This document shows, one piece after another, positions 5,478 through 8,085 of a stretch of DNA of 8,085 nt (position 1 is the stretch's first letter; each line of letters begins with the position of its first letter). The notes under the pieces are model-generated. The model made no database searches and was not told the origin of the DNA. It saw only the letters and a program-made list of their open reading frames with translations. The stretch is from positions 1-8,085 of the forward strand of contig CALJUK010000632.1 of NCBI GenBank assembly GCA_937975745.1. Direction: 5' to 3'. The stretch comes from an uncultured Planctomycetaceae bacterium (GTDB taxonomy: Bacteria; Planctomycetota; Planctomycetia; Planctomycetales; Planctomycetaceae). The position numbers and the translations under genes were made by a program.

Positions 5478-6938
5478 ATGAATACGGAGAAGTTGATTGC
5501 ACAGATCGACTCCCTGCGTGGTCGGTTGAAGGAAATCGACCAGCGGCAGGTGGCGATCGAGCAGGAGTGCGAGGAAAAGCACGAAGGGAAGTTCACCGAC
5601 GAACTTCGCGCCGAGTACAACACTCTTGACGATGAATACGCTGAGAAAAAGGCGGCACTCGAAACCGCCGAGAGCGACCTGAAGCGGTTGCAGGACAGGC
5701 AGAATCGTCCGGCCCTGTCATCGACTCAGCCGCGCATCACGCCTCCCGGCAGCAGCAACCCGCTGGCCGGAACACAAACGCCGAACGACGCACCGGCCCG
5801 GATGACGGTTCCGGCGACCGTCCGTCGCCACCGCGTGACGTCGTTTTCGGACGACCCGCACGGATTCACGGCGGAGGAAAAGGCGTACCGCTGCTCACAG
5901 TGGTTTCTGGCTCGGTTGAGCAACGATCTTCCGGGGATGTTCAGTTTCCCGCAGGCTGCCGAGTTCTGCCGGGAACACAACATCACGGCCCATGGGTCGG
6001 ATGACGGTTCCAGCCATTACACCGTGCCGGACGAATTTTCGTCCGATATGATCAACCTGAAAGAACGCTACGGCGTGGCGCGGCAACTCTTTCGCCGCTG
6101 GCCGATGACTGGCGACACGCTGCACATTCCGCGACGGACTGGCGGGTTGACTCAGTACGCCGTGGGCGAGAACGACGCCATCACGGAGAGCAGCACCACG
6201 CACGACGAGGCGTTGCTTGTGGCTCGCAAGTGGGGCGTGATTGCTCGGTACTCGTCGGAACTCTCGGCAGATGCGGCGATCGGATGGGCTGACCACCTCG
6301 TTGATGAAATCGCACACGCTCACGCGAAGGGCGAGGACAACAACGCTGTCAACGGTGACGGAACATCAACTTACGGCGGCATTGTTGGCTTGCGAACTGC
6401 ACTCAACGACGCGGCTGGCAACCCGACCACCACCAGCGCGGGCGGCGTCGTGATTGCTGCTGGAAACGCTTACAGCGAGATCACGCTGGCGAACTTCCAC
6501 AGCGTTCTTGGAGTGCTGCCGGAATACGCCGACACCATGAATACGACGTGGCTGGTGCACAAGACTTTCTATCACACCGTGATGGAAAAGCTCATGCTCG
6601 CCTCGGGTGGTGTTCCGGCGCGTGAAATCGGCGACGGGACCAGAGGGCGATACCTGTTCCTTGGGTATCCGGTGACGATTTCCCAGCAGATGCCGAGCAC
6701 GGCGGCTAACTCGCAAGTGTGCGCCTTGCTGGGTGACTTCACTTTGGGGGCAGCGTTCGGCGACCGGCAACGGGAGTCGATCATGTTCAGCCGCGAAGCA
6801 TATGTGAACTCTCAGAGCACGTTCGAGCGTGACCAGATCGCGGTTCGCGGTTTGGAGCGCTACGACATCAAGGTTCACGACGTCGGCGACTCCTCGACTG
6901 CCGGTCCGATCGTCGGACTGCAGACTCTCAACTCGTAA
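5478..6938 (+). CDS. HK97-family major capsid protein with N-terminal delta (scaffold) domain
   Basis: This 486-residue protein forms the icosahedral shell. Residues 1-75 are highly charged with heptad-like spacing, a coiled coil matching the HK97 delta domain that acts as built-in scaffold. Residues 76-115 form a Pro/Ser/Thr-rich linker where the S49 protease would be expected to cut. The HK97 fold follows: GSSHYTVPDEFSSDMINLKERYGVARQLFRRWPM (177-210, N-arm/E-loop start), LHIPRRTGG (215-223), and AYSEITLANFHSVLGVLPEYADTMNTTWLVHKTFYHTVMEKLM (331-373). It ends with GYPVTISQQMP, LLGDFTLGAAFGDR and YVNSQSTFERDQIAVRGLERYDIKVHD (396-468). I prefer ATG 5478, which has a weak GGGATG-type site upstream; a GTG at 5463 in frame lacks any ribosome-binding site. 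No invariant cross-link Lys/Asn pair can be assigned by eye. The gene has its own promoter and structured leader. The stop is TAA, unlike the TGA of its neighbours. Confidence 0.95.
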   Translation: MNTEKLIAQIDSLRGRLKEIDQRQVAIEQECEEKHEGKFTDELRAEYNTLDDEYAEKKAALETAESDLKRLQDRQNRPALSSTQPRITPPGSSNPLAGTQTPNDAPARMTVPATVRRHRVTSFSDDPHGFTAEEKAYRCSQWFLARLSNDLPGMFSFPQAAEFCREHNITAHGSDDGSSHYTVPDEFSSDMINLKERYGVARQLFRRWPMTGDTLHIPRRTGGLTQYAVGENDAITESSTTHDEALLVARKWGVIARYSSELSADAAIGWADHLVDEIAHAHAKGEDNNAVNGDGTSTYGGIVGLRTALNDAAGNPTTTSAGGVVIAAGNAYSEITLANFHSVLGVLPEYADTMNTTWLVHKTFYHTVMEKLMLASGGVPAREIGDGTRGRYLFLGYPVTISQQMPSTAANSQVCALLGDFTLGAAFGDRQRESIMFSREAYVNSQSTFERDQIAVRGLERYDIKVHDVGDSSTAGPIVGLQTLNS

Positions 6939-6956
6939 CCCGCGGGAGGGCAAACC

Positions 6957-7412
6957 ATGCACCCGATGCTTTCGACCAAGGTGAGCGCAATGGTCTTTCC
7001 GACCGCGATCACCGATGACGGCTCGGCCACGACGACCGAGATTGACACGAAGGGCTGGGATTTTCTCAGCGTCTACGTGTACGTCGGCACGACCGACGTT
7101 GCAATGGCGGCCCTGGCCGTCACCGAATCGGACACGTCCGGTTCCGGTCACTCCAATATCACCGGCGCGGTGTGGGGCACAGCCACGGACATCGACGGGA
7201 ACACCACGGCGCTGCCGAGTGCGACCGACGATAACAAGTTCGAGGTGGCGCACATCGACCTGCGAGGCCGCAAGCGCTACGTCGACGTGACGGCGACGGC
7301 CGGTGACGGCACGGCCGGCACGTGGATCTACGGTTTCTACATCCTCAGCAAAGGCGCGTCCGGACCCAACTCGTCCTCCGAGATGGGTGCTGAGCACGTT
7401 GTGGTTGTGTGA
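6957..7412 (+). CDS. Putative capsid decoration / head auxiliary protein
   Basis: This is a 151-residue protein of low charge, rich in Thr, Ser, Gly, Ala, Asp and Val, with alternating hydrophobic stretches typical of a beta-sandwich. Examples are WDFLSVYVYVGTTDVAMAALAV (34-55), FEVAHIDLRGRKRYVDVTATAG (94-115) and GTWIYGFYILS (120-130). There is no signal peptide or membrane segment. It starts 18 nt after the capsid stop with a good GGGAGGG ribosome-binding site (6943-6949) and ends in a TGATG overlap with the next gene. The position directly after the capsid gene, the size and the beta-rich composition suggest a protein that sits on or in the capsid shell. This is inference from context; I do not recognise a named family. 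An alternative start is the ATG at 6966. Confidence 0.75.
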   Translation: MHPMLSTKVSAMVFPTAITDDGSATTTEIDTKGWDFLSVYVYVGTTDVAMAALAVTESDTSGSGHSNITGAVWGTATDIDGNTTALPSATDDNKFEVAHIDLRGRKRYVDVTATAGDGTAGTWIYGFYILSKGASGPNSSSEMGAEHVVVV

Positions 7413-7681
7413 TGCTCAAGGAAAACGGCGTCCGGTTCCTGAGTCCCTGGCGGATCTGGGAGCCGGGCGTTTATGTCAACTCGTTGGACCATGGCACGGC
7501 GCACGAACTGGTGCGGCGAGGCGTGGCGGAATGGTGCGATGGACCTGAAGCCGGTCAATCGGACAGTGCAGACGGCGGCCGAACTGTGGCCGGTGAGTCT
7601 GGAGGAGGCCAAACAGTTTCTGCAAATCGAACACGACGAAGACGACAGCGACGTCGATCGGGCGATTCAAGCAGCGACTGA
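7412..7681 (+). CDS. Small head-module protein overlapping the connector gene
   Basis: This 89-residue product starts at ATG 7412, sharing a base with the previous stop (TGATG), so it is probably translated by coupling. Residues 1-42 (VRFLSPWRIWEPGVYVNSLDHGTAHELVRRGVAEW) follow a pattern common in short phage proteins of head-tail regions: 'v.fl.pwr.y.PGdv......A..LV.rGvAe', a small beta-rich fold with a helix. The remaining part (about 43-89) is Gly/Ser/Arg-rich and basic (RTRRRRQRRR). It lies over the first 143 nt of the connector gene in another frame, so its sequence may be dictated by that gene rather than selected. Function unknown. The N-terminal half is the credible part. Confidence 0.6.
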   Translation: MLKENGVRFLSPWRIWEPGVYVNSLDHGTAHELVRRGVAEWCDGPEAGQSDSADGGRTVAGESGGGQTVSANRTRRRRQRRRSGDSSSD

Positions 7682-8085
7682 GGCACTCCAGGACGAAACC
7701 GGTAAGCAGTTTATACAGGCCACGTTTGACAGCGAATACGTTTCGTTCCCGTGCGGAACTGACGCGCTGCTGTTGGATCGTACGCCGGTGTCGTCGGTCA
7801 CGTCAGTGACTTACACGGACACGTCCGGTGATTCTCAGACGTGGAGCAGCAGCCTGTACTCCGTGGAGACCGGCAGTGAGCGCCGAGGGGCATACATCAT
7901 CCCGGCCTACACGGAAACATATCCGTCCACCCGCGATCACGGCAACGCAGTGACGGTGCGCTACGTTGCGGGTTTCGGCGAGACGCCTGACACCGTTCCG
8001 GACCGTATCCGTCAGCAGATCCTAATGCGGGTCTACGACATGTACTACCGGCGCGGCGAGCAGTGCAGTGACGGGCCGGTGATGT
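7539..8085 (+). CDS. Head-tail connector, HK97 gp6 / phiE125 gp8-like (3' incomplete)
   Basis: The frame is open from ATG 7539 to the window end (182 codons visible, no stop). The opening LWPVSLEEAKQFLQIEHDEDDSDVDRAIQAATEALQDETGKQF (16-58) is the classic start of the gp6/phiE125-gp8 connector family: 'epvsLeEAK.hLri..ddeD..i..li.aA...ve..tgr'. It is followed by a beta-rich middle (LLLDRTPVSSVTSVTYTD, 77-94, and SLYSVETG, 105-112) and the family-typical VTVRYVAGFGETPDTVPDRIRQQILMRVYDMYYRRGE (138-174). The protein forms a ring below the portal that joins head to tail. The start has only a weak GGCGGA site and lies inside the preceding small gene. About 183 residues is near the usual size, so little should be missing. 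Confidence 0.88.
   Translation, partial: MDLKPVNRTVQTAAELWPVSLEEAKQFLQIEHDEDDSDVDRAIQAATEALQDETGKQFIQATFDSEYVSFPCGTDALLLDRTPVSSVTSVTYTDTSGDSQTWSSSLYSVETGSERRGAYIIPAYTETYPSTRDHGNAVTVRYVAGFGETPDTVPDRIRQQILMRVYDMYYRRGEQCSDGPVM

Noticed and set aside
6366..7397. Long minus-strand open frame (343 codons)
   Set aside because: It is antisense to the capsid and decoration genes, with Arg/Val/His-rich composition and no plausible start signal; treated as a shadow.
1..8085. tRNA, CRISPR array, insertion sequence, integrase or att site
   Set aside because: I saw no repeat-spacer pattern, transposase or integrase motif, cloverleaf or paired direct repeat in either strand by eye.

Overview
This window is the head-morphogenesis module of a tailed double-stranded DNA phage or prophage of the HK97 type. 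It runs left to right on the plus strand with almost no spacing between genes. The order is: terminase large subunit (C-terminal part, 111-770), portal (767-2518), S49-type head maturation protease (2493-3404), a three-gene cargo block (3401-5287), major capsid protein (5478-6938), a small capsid-associated protein (6957-7412), a short conserved-looking head gene (7412-7681) and a gp6/phiE125-gp8-type head-tail connector (7539 to the end of the window, incomplete). Tail genes would be expected beyond the right edge and the terminase ATPase domain beyond the left edge.

The sequence is GC-rich by eye, with Shine-Dalgarno sites, ATGA/TGATG start-stop overlaps and a sigma70-like promoter. The host is therefore a GC-rich bacterium, but nothing here fixes the phylum. 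No integrase, tRNA, att site, CRISPR array or insertion sequence is visible, so free phage and integrated prophage cannot be told apart from this window alone. Two coding frames carry an in-frame stop inside otherwise sensible protein sequence: TAG at 36-38 in the terminase and TGA at 4426-4428 in the glycosyltransferase-like gene. Mutational decay of a prophage, or sequence error, explains this more simply than stop-codon recoding.

The unusual part is the block between protease and capsid, where HK97-type phages normally have no extra genes. It holds a GIY-YIG (T5orf172-like) nuclease-domain protein, a protein resembling the DUF115 / GT42-sialyltransferase-like fold that is split by a TGA, and a CMP-sugar (sialic-acid-type) cytidylyltransferase. 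The last two together look like a 'activate a nonulosonic acid and transfer it' pair, meaning a possible phage-encoded surface- or capsid-glycosylation module. That role is inferred. A perfect 24-bp palindrome lies just before the nuclease gene.

After the block, the capsid gene has its own promoter (TTGACA-18 bp-CATAAT at 5290-5319). Its roughly 150-nt leader contains a 12-bp perfect inverted repeat followed by a T-run, which looks like an attenuator or a read-through terminator. This would separate capsid expression from the upstream operon.
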